41,866 nt of DNA from Halomonas organivorans (GTDB lineage Bacteria > Pseudomonadota > Gammaproteobacteria > Pseudomonadales > Halomonadaceae). Positions 1-7,194 of this stretch are shown piece by piece. Every line of letters begins with the position of its first letter. The first letter of the stretch is position 1. The notes under the pieces were generated by a model. The model searched no databases. It saw nothing but the letters and a program-made list of their open reading frames with translations, and was not told the origin of the DNA. The position numbers were made by a program, and so were the translations under genes. The stretch lies in contig NZ_JACHXM010000031.1 of the NCBI RefSeq assembly GCF_014192055.1, positions 1-41,866 of the forward strand, given 5' to 3'.

Positions 1-95
1 AAGCTGGAAGCTGGAAGCTGGAAGCTGGAAGCTGGAAGCTGGAAGCTGGAAGCTGGAAGCTGGAAGCTGGAAGCTGGAAGCTGGAAGCTGGAAGC
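1..95. repeat. AAGCTGG heptamer tandem array (left end)
   Basis: A perfect tandem array of the 7-mer AAGCTGG, about 13.6 copies, running from base 1 and broken at base 96 by a C where T is expected. It is the same 95-nt string as the array closing the window at 41772-41866. It is non-coding. The true copy number cannot be known because the window starts inside the array. Confidence 0.97.
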
Positions 96-132
96 CAGCA
101 TGGGCCCCGACATCATGGGGTCAAGCGTTTTC

Positions 133-234
133 TTCCAGCTTCAAGCTTATAGCTTACAGCTCCGGGCGAAGCCCGGCTCTTCCAGCTTACGTCCGCGTAG
201 CGGACAATCTTCCGGCTCCGGGCGAAGCCCGGCT
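133..234. repeat. Cluster of small hairpin repeats downstream of plsY
   Basis: The 18-nt hairpin unit TCCGGGCGAAGCCCGGCT occurs twice, at 161-178 and 217-234, each with a 6-bp stem (CCGGGC/GCCCGG). Between them lies another perfect hairpin, GTCCGC-GTA-GCGGAC (191-205). CTTCCAGCTT motifs at 133-142 and 179-188 are the reverse complement of the heptamer array unit. The second hairpin unit touches the plsY stop codon on the minus strand, so it may act as a weak terminator or 3' RNA-stabilising structure, although no T-run follows. Confidence 0.7.
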
Positions 235-820
235 ACAGCCCCGGCTCGTCACCGCGCCCCAGCCGCCGTATGTTCAACGCGTGGCGGCCGAGCACCAGCA
301 GCGTGAAGCCGATCACCACCGGCACGTACTCCGGCGCCAGCCAGATCGCCGCCAGCGGGGCCATGGCCGCGCTGGCCAGCGAGGCCACCGCCGCGGTGCG
401 CACCCGCCAGGCCAGCAGGCTCCACAGGGCGGCGCAGCACAGCGCCACTCCCGGCGTCAGCAACAGCATGACGCCGAAGGCGCTGGCCACCGCCTTGCCG
501 CCACGGAAGCGATACCACACCGGATAACTGTGGCCCAACAGCACGCCGAGCCCTACCAGCCCCTGCCCCCAAGGCGGCAAGCCCAGCAGTATTGCCAGCC
601 CCAGCACTGGCATGCCCTTGACGGCATCGACGAGCAGCGTGGCCAAGGCCAGCCGACTGCCGTGCAGGCGCAACACGTTGGAGAAGCCGGGATTGCCGGA
701 GCCGGCCAGCCGGGGATCACTCCGCCCGGCGAGGCGACACACCGTGATCGCCCCCAGCCAGGTGCCGCTGAGATAGCCCAGCGCCATCAGCGGCAGCACG
801 AGTTCGAGTTGAGACAGCAC
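233..820 (-). CDS. plsY: Glycerol-3-phosphate acyltransferase PlsY
   Basis: A 195-aa polytopic inner-membrane protein. PlsY transfers the acyl group from acyl-phosphate to glycerol-3-phosphate, the first step of phospholipid synthesis. Visible family motifs are the glycine-rich GSGNPG (residues 40-45), LGHSYP followed by FRGGKA (about 95-110), and RHALNIRRL near the C-terminus. Two motifs deviate slightly from the usual form: GFSN replaces GATN, and GGKAVAS replaces GGKGVAT. Its length is normal for the family. It diverges from folB across 150 bp, the usual plsY/folB arrangement. The stop codon abuts a hairpin repeat. Confidence 0.93.
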   Translation of the reverse strand: MLSQLELVLPLMALGYLSGTWLGAITVCRLAGRSDPRLAGSGNPGFSNVLRLHGSRLALATLLVDAVKGMPVLGLAILLGLPPWGQGLVGLGVLLGHSYPVWYRFRGGKAVASAFGVMLLLTPGVALCCAALWSLLAWRVRTAAVASLASAAMAPLAAIWLAPEYVPVVIGFTLLVLGRHALNIRRLGRGDEPGL

Positions 821-887
821 GGCCTGGCCTCACAGGGATGAGGCACCGATTCTGCCAGCCATGAAGGGACGGGAACAGCGCAGGACA

Positions 888-917
888 CTGTCACCGGCCG
901 TCTCGCTATCGTACAAT
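888..917 (+). promoter_or_regulatory. Candidate sigma-70 promoter of folB-folK
   Basis: CTGTCA at 888-893 and TACAAT at 912-917 are separated by 18 bp and lie about 54 bp before the folB ATG, in the plsY/folB divergent spacer. Assigned by eye only. Confidence 0.35.
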
Positions 918-970
918 CGCCGCCCAATCCGGCACTGCCGCCGCCCTTCCAACGGCTCGGAACCCTATCG

Positions 971-1333
971 ATGGATCTCGTACTGATCGAAGCGCTGAAG
1001 GTCGACACCGTGATCGGCGTCTATGACTGGGAACGCACCATCACCCAGACCCTGGTACTCGACCTGACACTGGCCACCGATATCCGCCCCGCGGCGGCGA
1101 ATGACGACATTGCCATGACCCTCGACTATGCGGCCATCAGCGAACGCGTCCAGGCCTTCGGCACCGAGCACAGCTTCGAGCTGGTGGAAACCTTTGCCGA
1201 ACGACTGGCCGACACGCTGCGCCGCGAGTTCGGCATCCCCTGGCTGCGCCTGACCCTGCGCAAACCCGGAGCAGTGCCCGCCGCGACCGCCGTGGGCGTC
1301 AGCATCGAACGTGGCGAACGGAGCGCAAGCTGA
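971..1333 (+). CDS. folB: Dihydroneopterin aldolase FolB
   Basis: A 120-aa protein of typical FolB length (E. coli about 120). It cleaves 7,8-dihydroneopterin to 6-hydroxymethyl-7,8-dihydropterin and glycolaldehyde in folate synthesis, in the cytoplasm. The N-terminal GVYDWER segment (about residues 16-22) carries the conserved glutamate, and LRKPGAVP near residue 95 carries the expected active-site lysine. The stop overlaps the folK start in a TGATG junction, so the next pathway enzyme is translationally coupled to it. Confidence 0.93.
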   Translation: MDLVLIEALKVDTVIGVYDWERTITQTLVLDLTLATDIRPAAANDDIAMTLDYAAISERVQAFGTEHSFELVETFAERLADTLRREFGIPWLRLTLRKPGAVPAATAVGVSIERGERSAS

Positions 1334-1848
1334 TGGCTCGCGTCACCGTCAGCATCGGCAGCAACATCGAGCGCGAACGCCACGTGCGGGCCTGCCTCGA
1401 CGCGCTGGCAGACACCTTCGACGCCTTGCGCCTGTCGCGGGTCTACGAAAGCGAGCCGGTAGGCTTCGAGGACGGCCGCAACTTCTACAACCTGGTGGCG
1501 ACGTTCGACAGCGACTGGTCGGTGGGCGAGCTGGCGGCCTGGTGCAAGCGGCTGGAATTCGCCAACGGCCGCCGTCCGGACAGCCCCAAGTTCAGCCCCC
1601 GGACCCTGGACGTCGACCTGCTGACCGTCGGCGACCTGTGCGGCGAGCACGACGGGATCGCCCTGCCGCGCGCCGAGATCCGCCATCATGCCTTCGTGCT
1701 GAAACCCTTGGCGGAATTACTGCCCGATGCCCGCCACCCGCTGGACGAGATCCGCTACGCCGAGCTGTGGGCGGCGTTCGACGCCGACGACCAGGCCCTG
1801 TGGCCGGTGGAGTTCGTATGGCGGGAGCATCACCTGCCGCTGGCCTGA
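1333..1848 (+). CDS. folK: 2-amino-4-hydroxy-6-hydroxymethyldihydropteridine diphosphokinase FolK
   Basis: A 171-aa HPPK. It transfers pyrophosphate from ATP to the FolB product. Family features are the N-terminal SIGSNIERERHV segment, the FYNLVATF strand around residue 50, and RTLDVDLLTVGD around residues 95-106, which holds the Mg-binding Asp pair. The start overlaps the folB stop (TGATG). It converges on cca with only 3 bp between stop codons, and both stops sit in a 7-bp hairpin (1842-1858). Confidence 0.94.
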   Translation: MARVTVSIGSNIERERHVRACLDALADTFDALRLSRVYESEPVGFEDGRNFYNLVATFDSDWSVGELAAWCKRLEFANGRRPDSPKFSPRTLDVDLLTVGDLCGEHDGIALPRAEIRHHAFVLKPLAELLPDARHPLDEIRYAELWAAFDADDQALWPVEFVWREHHLPLA

Positions 1849-1858
1849 GGTTCAGGCC
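1842..1858. terminator. Hairpin formed by convergent folK and cca stop codons
   Basis: GGCCTGA-GGT-TCAGGCC is a perfect 7-bp stem with a 3-nt loop. It contains the folK TGA (1846-1848) and the cca TGA (1852-1854, minus strand). There is no T-run, so intrinsic termination here is uncertain. Confidence 0.3.
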
Positions 1859-2997
1859 GCCAGCACCTCGTCGATGGCGCCGCGACGGCGCCGAGCCAGT
1901 TCCTCGCCCAGCGCCCGGCCCTGATAGCCTTCCTCGACCAGCCCACGGGGCAGGATCTGCCCCGCCAGCCGCCAGGCCAGCGCCAGGTCCTCAGCCAGCG
2001 CCGGCTCTTCCATGCTCACCAGGCTGATCAGCGGCGCCACCCGTTCCGCGTGGCGCCAGGCGTCAATGCCGTCGAGCCAGGCCATGACGTGCGCGCCATC
2101 CAGTTCCTCGGAGCGCGCCTCCTCTACCAGGCGGCGGGTCAACGCGGCCTGGGCGGCCAGCCTGCGCGGCACCTTGGGCAGCTTGAGGCGCTCGGACAGC
2201 CCCCGGCGCGCGTCGACGTCGAGATGCTCGACCAGGCGCGCCCAGCGCCAGCACGCCTCCTCATCGGCTGGAATATCCTCGGGCAACCGAGCCAGCCGTC
2301 CCAGGGCCTCGTCCAGCGCCTCGGCGTCCGCGGACAGTTCCGGCAACAGCACCGCCAGGGCCCCGCAGTCGTGCAGGGCCTGGAAGTAGACGTCCGGCCA
2401 TGGCTCGCCAAGGGCCTTCTCTGTCTCGGTCCAGACGCGCTCGGCCACCAGGTGACCCAGCTCACCGCTGGCGGCGAGCCGTCGCATCAGCTCTCGCGTC
2501 TCCGGGGCGATCACGAAGCCCAGCCCGGCATAGCGGGCCAGGAAGCGTGCGGTGCGCAGCACCCGCAGCGGATCCTCGACGAACGCCGGCGAGACATGGC
2601 GCAGCACCCGAGCCTCCAGGTCGGCCTCTCCCCCGTAGGGGTCGACCAGCTCGCCCTCCGGCGATTCCGCCATGGCGTTGATGGTCAGGTCACGTCTCGC
2701 CAGGTCCTGTTCAAGGCTGACCTCGGGGCTGGCATGCACCTCGAAGCCCGTATAGCCATGCCCCGACTTGCGCTCGGTACGCGCGAGGGCAAACTCTTCC
2801 TGGGTCTCGGGATGCAGGAAGACCGGGAAATCGCGCCCCACGGCGCGAAACCCGCGCTTCGTCATGGCCTCGGGGGTGGCACCGACCACGACCCAGTCGA
2901 CGTCGGTGACCGGCCAGCCGAGCCGAGCGTCACGCACGGCGCCACCGACCCGATAGACGGTCAAACCGGTCAACCGCGGGTCGCGGCAGGTCGCCAA
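1852..2997 (-). CDS. cca: CCA-adding tRNA nucleotidyltransferase, degenerate HD domain
   Basis: Adds or repairs the 3' CCA of tRNA. The nucleotidyltransferase head shows VGGAVRD, the DVDWVVVG metal-binding Asp pair, ARRDLTINAM and EDPLRVLRTARF, as in gammaproteobacterial Cca. There is no ATG in frame near the head. I chose TTG at 2997 because a GGAGG lies 7 nt upstream of it, giving 381 aa; TTG at 2973 or 2964 would shorten the N-terminus by 8 or 11 residues and lacks a Shine-Dalgarno. After DCGALAVLLPEL, where enteric Cca has the HD phosphohydrolase with its His/Asp metal ligands, this protein is shorter and those ligands are absent. It probably lacks the phosphatase/phosphodiesterase activities but can still add CCA. 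It follows glpE directly. Confidence 0.9.
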   Translation of the reverse strand: MATCRDPRLTGLTVYRVGGAVRDARLGWPVTDVDWVVVGATPEAMTKRGFRAVGRDFPVFLHPETQEEFALARTERKSGHGYTGFEVHASPEVSLEQDLARRDLTINAMAESPEGELVDPYGGEADLEARVLRHVSPAFVEDPLRVLRTARFLARYAGLGFVIAPETRELMRRLAASGELGHLVAERVWTETEKALGEPWPDVYFQALHDCGALAVLLPELSADAEALDEALGRLARLPEDIPADEEACWRWARLVEHLDVDARRGLSERLKLPKVPRRLAAQAALTRRLVEEARSEELDGAHVMAWLDGIDAWRHAERVAPLISLVSMEEPALAEDLALAWRLAGQILPRGLVEEGYQGRALGEELARRRRGAIDEVLAA

Positions 2998-2999
2998 GC

Positions 3000-3329
3000 T
3001 CAGGCCTCCACCCGCTCGGGAAGGCGGTGCTGCCAGTCGGTGAAGCCGCCGTCGAGGCTGTAGACGTCGGTGAAGCCCTGCCCGGCCAGCCAGGCGGCGG
3101 CCTGCTGGCTGGAGTGCCCGTGATAGCAGACCACCACCAGCGGTATCTCGCGAGGCGCTTCGGCCAGCAGTGCCGGCACACTGTCGTTGTCCAGGTGGCG
3201 ACAGCCGGGAATGTGCCCGGCGGCGAAGCTCGCCGGGTCGCGGATATCGACCAGGGTCAGGGGCGCGTCGCCATCGAGCCACTCGGCCAGGGTGGGAATG
3301 TCCAGGTGCTGGAAGGTCGCGGCAGTCAT
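3000..3329 (-). CDS. glpE: Thiosulfate sulfurtransferase GlpE (single-domain rhodanese)
   Basis: A 109-aa single rhodanese domain, the size of E. coli GlpE. It transfers sulfane sulfur from thiosulfate to cyanide or thiol acceptors such as thioredoxin. The active-site loop is CYHGHSS (about residues 68-74), with the catalytic Cys and the short loop typical of GlpE. VDIRDPASFAAGHIPG is the standard rhodanese N-terminal signature. The gene lies between apaH and cca on the same strand and probably shares their transcript. Confidence 0.92.
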   Translation of the reverse strand: MTAATFQHLDIPTLAEWLDGDAPLTLVDIRDPASFAAGHIPGCRHLDNDSVPALLAEAPREIPLVVVCYHGHSSQQAAAWLAGQGFTDVYSLDGGFTDWQHRLPERVEA

Positions 3330-3354
3330 CGGGCCTCCGGGGAAAAAGAAGGAA

Positions 3355-4161
3355 TCAGTGGCGGCTGGGCACGCTGACCCGCTCGCCGGTCTCGAGATCG
3401 AGGGCGGTCAGTGCACCGCCCCATACGCAGCCGGTATCCAGGGCCTCGGCCCGCACCCGGCTGCCGGGCGTTTTCCCTTCCAGGGCCGCCCAATGTCCGA
3501 ACAGCAGCCGCGGATCGTCGTCGCGCGGATACTGGAACCAGGGGGCGAAGCCGGGCGGCGCGCTGTCGAGCCCCTCCTTGGCGCTGAAGTCGAGGGTGCC
3601 GTCGGCGGCGATGAAACGCATGCGGGTAAAGGTGTTGACGATGGCCCGCAGCCGATCGAGGCCATCCAGGTCGTCACGCCAGCGGGCCGGCTCGTTGCCG
3701 TACATGCCCTCGAGGAAGGCGCCGGACCGCTCGCTGCCGAGCCGCTCTGCGACCTCCTCGGCCAGCGCCTCGCCCTGTTCCGGGCTCCAGTGCGGCGGCA
3801 GTCCGGCGTGGCTCATCAGGGTGTCGCCCTGGTGCACCACCAGCGGGCGACTCTGCAGCCAGTCGAGCAGACGCTCGCGATCCGGCGCTGCCAGGATGGC
3901 GTCCAGGGTATCCTTGCGCTTGATCCGTGCCCCGCCTCGCGCTACCGCCAGCAGGTGCAGGTCGTGGTTGCCGAGCACCACCCGCGCGGCATCGCCCAGG
4001 GCCATCGCCTCGCGCAGGCAGTCCAGCGAGCCGCGGCCGCGATTGACCAGGTCACCGGCCAGCCATACCTCGTCGCGGCGGGGGTCGAAGTCGAGGCGCT
4101 CGAGCAGGGCCACGAACTCTTCGTGACACCCCTGGAGATCGCCGACGGCGTAGGTGGTCAT
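3355..4161 (-). CDS. apaH: Bis(5'-nucleosyl)-tetraphosphatase (symmetrical) ApaH
   Basis: A 268-aa calcineurin-like phosphoesterase. It splits Ap4A symmetrically to two ADP and also removes nucleoside-tetraphosphate caps from RNA. The metal-binding motifs are in order: GDLQGC (7-12), GDLVNRG (36-42) and GNHDLH (about 63-68). It lies directly after apaG in the conserved surA-pdxA-rsmA-apaG-apaH order. Confidence 0.95.
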   Translation of the reverse strand: MTTYAVGDLQGCHEEFVALLERLDFDPRRDEVWLAGDLVNRGRGSLDCLREAMALGDAARVVLGNHDLHLLAVARGGARIKRKDTLDAILAAPDRERLLDWLQSRPLVVHQGDTLMSHAGLPPHWSPEQGEALAEEVAERLGSERSGAFLEGMYGNEPARWRDDLDGLDRLRAIVNTFTRMRFIAADGTLDFSAKEGLDSAPPGFAPWFQYPRDDDPRLLFGHWAALEGKTPGSRVRAEALDTGCVWGGALTALDLETGERVSVPSRH

Positions 4162-4187
4162 GACGCTCCTCGTGCGCGATGCGGTGA

Positions 4188-4577
4188 TCAGTGAACCTGG
4201 TTGGGACCGGCGAGCCGGAAGGGGGCGATGGCGACCTCGAAGGGACGCTGGGAGGCGGTATCGACGCAGGTGAAGGCGCCCTCCATCACCCCCACCGGAC
4301 CATCCAGGATCGCCCGGCTGGTATAGCGGAAGGTCTGACCGGGGCCGATCAGCGGCTGCTGCCCCACCACGCCCTTGCCGCGCACCTCCTGGATCTCGCC
4401 GCTGCTCTGGGTGATCTTCCAGTGGCGCGCCAGCAGCTGCATGCTGTGGCCGGAGTGGTTGTGCACGGTGATGGTATAGCTGAACACGAAGCGGTCCTCC
4501 TCAGGGGCAGATTCATCCTCCCGGAAGGCCGGCTCCACGTCCACGTGAATCTCCTCGCCCAGGGCCGTTGCCGTCAT
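4188..4577 (-). CDS. apaG: ApaG (CorD) protein
   Basis: A 129-aa ApaG-domain protein with a beta-sandwich (fibronectin III-like) fold. The family is linked to Co2+/Mg2+ resistance, but its biochemical role is unsettled. The family core is visible as FVFSYTITVHNHSGHSMQLL, followed by ARHWKITQSSGE and the GVVGQQPLIGPGQTFRYTS region. The ATG overlaps the rsmA stop by 4 bp (ATGA), indicating translational coupling. Confidence 0.95.
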   Translation of the reverse strand: MTATALGEEIHVDVEPAFREDESAPEEDRFVFSYTITVHNHSGHSMQLLARHWKITQSSGEIQEVRGKGVVGQQPLIGPGQTFRYTSRAILDGPVGVMEGAFTCVDTASQRPFEVAIAPFRLAGPNQVH

Positions 4578-5386
4578 GAGGCGTCTCCCTTCTCGGCCAG
4601 GTAGTTGGCGATGCGCACGAACTCCTCCACGCTCAGGGTCTGGGGCCGCCGGCTCGGCTCGATGCCGAGCGCCTCGATGGCCTCGGCGTCGAGCCGAGTC
4701 TTGAGGTTGTTGCGCAGCGTCTTGCGGCGCTGGGCAAAGGCCTCGCGCACCACGGTGAACAGCAGCGTTTCGTCCCGCGCCGGGTGTGGTATCTGGGCAT
4801 GGGGCATCAGCCGCACGATGGCCGATTCCACCTTGGGCCTTGGCACGAACGCCTCCGGTGGCACGGTAAACAGCGATTCGACCGAGCAGTAGTACTGGGC
4901 CAGCACCGAGAGACGGCCCCGCTCGCCGCCGCCTGGCGGCGCCGCCAGGCGCTCGACCACCTCCTTCTGCAGCATGAAATGCATGTCGGACACGGCATCA
5001 CCGGCCTCAAGCAGGTGGGAGATCAGCGGCGTGGAAATATTGTAGGGCAGATTGCCCACCACCCGCAGCGGCGGGCCCTCGCCGCGCAGTTCGCGAAAAT
5101 CGACCTTGAGGGCATCCCCCTCGTGAATGACGAAACCAGGCTTGTCGAAGAACTGCACGCGTAGCCCCGGAATCAGGTCACGGTCCAGCTCGATGACCTC
5201 GAGGCGATCGCCGGCCGCCTCCAGCAGCGGCTCGGTCAGCGCGCCTTGGCCGGGGCCGATCTCCACCAGCCGCTCGCCCGGGCGGGCGCCGATGGCGCGC
5301 ACCAGTCGTGAAATGATGCCGGGGTCACGCAGGAAGTTCTGGCCGAAGCGCTTGCGGGCGCGATGACCCTGGGGGCGGGATGCCAT
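4574..5386 (-). CDS. rsmA: 16S rRNA (adenine1518/1519-N6,N6)-dimethyltransferase RsmA (KsgA)
   Basis: Dimethylates the two adjacent adenosines in the 3'-terminal hairpin of 16S rRNA during small-subunit maturation. At 270 aa its length is normal. RKRFGQNFL at the N-terminus, the SAM-binding VEIGPGQGALT, and the catalytic NLPYN motif (in VVGNLPYNIST) are all present. The ATG at 5386 is the only in-frame ATG near the conserved head, and an AAGGA lies upstream. Confidence 0.96.
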   Translation of the reverse strand: MASRPQGHRARKRFGQNFLRDPGIISRLVRAIGARPGERLVEIGPGQGALTEPLLEAAGDRLEVIELDRDLIPGLRVQFFDKPGFVIHEGDALKVDFRELRGEGPPLRVVGNLPYNISTPLISHLLEAGDAVSDMHFMLQKEVVERLAAPPGGGERGRLSVLAQYYCSVESLFTVPPEAFVPRPKVESAIVRLMPHAQIPHPARDETLLFTVVREAFAQRRKTLRNNLKTRLDAEAIEALGIEPSRRPQTLSVEEFVRIANYLAEKGDAS

Positions 5387-5420
5387 GCACTCTGTCCTTC
5401 TGTTCGAATCGGGAGGCCGT

Positions 5421-6476
5421 TCAGCCGCGGCTGCCTCGACGGGCCATGTCGGCGGCGAGCGCTTCGGCGACCATGAGACTGCCGGGATCGGCGAGACCGC
5501 GGCCGGCCAGGTCGAGGGCGGTACCGTGATCCACCGAGGTGCGCACCAGCGGCAGCCCCAGGGTGATGTTGGCGGCGCGGCCAAAGCCGGCATACTTGAG
5601 CACCGGCAGGCCCTGATCATGATACATCGCCAGCACGGCGTCGGCCTCGGCCAGGTGGCGCGGGGTGAACAGGGTATCGGCCGGCAGCGGCCCGTCAAGG
5701 GTCAAGCCCTCATGACGCAGTGCCGCGAGAGTCGGGGCGATCACCTCCAGCTCCTCGCGGCCCAGGTGACCGCCCTCGCCGGCGTGCGGATTGAGGCCGC
5801 ACACGGCGATACGCGGCGCTTCAAGGCCGAACCAGCGCCGCAGGTCGGCGTCGAGGATGCGCAGGATACGCGTCAGACGCTCGGACGTCACGGCATCACT
5901 CACCTCGCGCAGCGGCAGATGGGTAGTGGCCAGCGCCACCCGCAGCGCCGACGCGCCCTTCCCGTCGGGGCCGACGGCGTGCAGCGCCCGATCGGTGGCC
6001 AGCATCATTACCACCTCGTCGACGCCACAGGCGTCGCGCAGATATTCGGTATGGCCGGTGAAGCCGACGTGACCGGCCTCGCGAATCACCGCCTTGTGCA
6101 GCGGCGCGGTGACCATCCCGGCGGCATCGGCGGCGCGGCAGGCCGACACTGCCCGGTCCAGGGTCTCGAGCACGTAGTCGGCGTTGCGCGTGTCCAGCAC
6201 CCCGGCGCGGCAGGGAGCCGCCAGCGCCACCGGCCACACCGGCAGCACGCCGGGTTGCGTCTCCGGCACCGGCTCCCCCGGGGCCAGCTCGACGATTTCC
6301 AGGGCAAGTCCCAGGGACGCGGCACGCTCGGCGAGCAGCTCGGGGTCGCCCACCGCCACCCGTCGGTGGCTCGTCGCCCCGTCGACCGGCCCATCGGCGG
6401 CCAGCATCACCGCGAGCTCCGGGCCGATGCCGGCCGGTTCCCCGGTGGTCAGGGCGATGACCGGGGCATCGTTCAT
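5421..6476 (-). CDS. pdxA: 4-hydroxythreonine-4-phosphate dehydrogenase PdxA
   Basis: Oxidises 4-phosphohydroxy-L-threonine in the DXP-dependent pyridoxal-5'-phosphate pathway. It starts with ALTTGEPAGIGPELA, has the metal-site segment GHTEYL, the NPHAGEGGHLGREE motif and YHDQGLPVLKYAGFG. At 351 aa it is slightly longer than the roughly 330-aa enteric enzyme. The ATG overlaps the surA stop by 4 bp. Confidence 0.95.
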   Translation of the reverse strand: MNDAPVIALTTGEPAGIGPELAVMLAADGPVDGATSHRRVAVGDPELLAERAASLGLALEIVELAPGEPVPETQPGVLPVWPVALAAPCRAGVLDTRNADYVLETLDRAVSACRAADAAGMVTAPLHKAVIREAGHVGFTGHTEYLRDACGVDEVVMMLATDRALHAVGPDGKGASALRVALATTHLPLREVSDAVTSERLTRILRILDADLRRWFGLEAPRIAVCGLNPHAGEGGHLGREELEVIAPTLAALRHEGLTLDGPLPADTLFTPRHLAEADAVLAMYHDQGLPVLKYAGFGRAANITLGLPLVRTSVDHGTALDLAGRGLADPGSLMVAEALAADMARRGSRG

Positions 6477-7114
6477 GCGCCCGGCTCGAGACGCTCGTCG
6501 ACGAAGGCCTCGCTGCGAATCTCCTGGATCCAGTCTTCCATCTCGTCGTTGGCCTTGCGCTGGAACAGCGCCTGGCGGGCCTGGTCACGGCTCATGTTTC
6601 CGCCCTGCTGCTCGATGAAGCGATCGACCTCACGCTCGGAGAGGCTGACCCGGCTGCCGACGCGGCGCTGCTGAATCTCGCGCATCAGCAGCTCGCGGCG
6701 CACCTGGTCGCGCACGACGCCGAGCGACAGGCCGTCGGCCTCCAGGGCATCGGCGAACTGGTCAAGGGTCATGTTGTTGCCTTGGGCGATGGCACGCACC
6801 TGGCGATTGAGCTCGGTATCGTCGACGCTCAGATTGGCCTCTCGCGCCATCTGCAGCTGAATCTCCTCGACGACCAGGCGGTCCAGCACCTGTTGGCGCA
6901 GCACGTCGTCCGGCGGCAGCTCGACGCCCCGGGCGCTCAGCTGCCGCTTGGTCTGGATAAAGCGGTCCTCGAGCTGCGAGGCCATGATGGCGCCTTCGTT
7001 GACTACCGCCACGATGCGATCCAAAGGCTGTCGCACCTGCTGGGCCAGCCCGGTCAGGGGCGTGGCCGCCAGCAGCAGGGCGAGCAGCAGGGTGGCGAGT
7101 TGTCGGCTGCGCAT
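6473..7114 (-). CDS. surA: Minimal SurA: periplasmic chaperone without parvulin domains
   Basis: A 213-aa protein at the surA position between lptD and pdxA. Residues 1-24 are a Sec signal peptide ending TGLA. Residues 27 to about 168 match the SurA N-terminal chaperone domain (LDRIVAVVNEGAIMASQLED, then RQQVLDRLVVEEIQLQ and the REANLSVDDTELNRQV helices). Where SurA normally enters parvulin domain P1, the sequence passes directly at about residues 170-173 into the C-terminal helix (RDQARQALFQRKANDEMEDW, then IQEIRSEAFVDERL). Both PPIase domains, about 220 residues, are missing in frame. The family chaperones outer-membrane proteins, and in E. coli the N+C module is known to hold most chaperone activity. 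I chose the ATG at 7114 because the signal peptide starts there and AGAGG lies upstream. Its stop overlaps the pdxA start. Confidence 0.88.
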   Translation of the reverse strand: MRSRQLATLLLALLLAATPLTGLAQQVRQPLDRIVAVVNEGAIMASQLEDRFIQTKRQLSARGVELPPDDVLRQQVLDRLVVEEIQLQMAREANLSVDDTELNRQVRAIAQGNNMTLDQFADALEADGLSLGVVRDQVRRELLMREIQQRRVGSRVSLSEREVDRFIEQQGGNMSRDQARQALFQRKANDEMEDWIQEIRSEAFVDERLEPGA

Positions 7115-7194
7115 GTCGGTGTTTCCTCTCGTTCGGTATCGGTTTGCCTGTCGAGGCCGGAATTCGGCCGGTTGGTCGCGTCGCCGGATAGCGC

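Noticed and set aside
1..95. CRISPR array
   Set aside because: The repeat is a direct 7-mer without spacers, and there are no cas genes. It is a simple tandem repeat.
5385..6674. 429-aa plus-strand frame antisense to pdxA and surA
   Set aside because: The opposite strand holds recognised genes with coupled starts; this frame has no domain and a His/Gln/Gly/Ala-rich composition typical of antisense frames.
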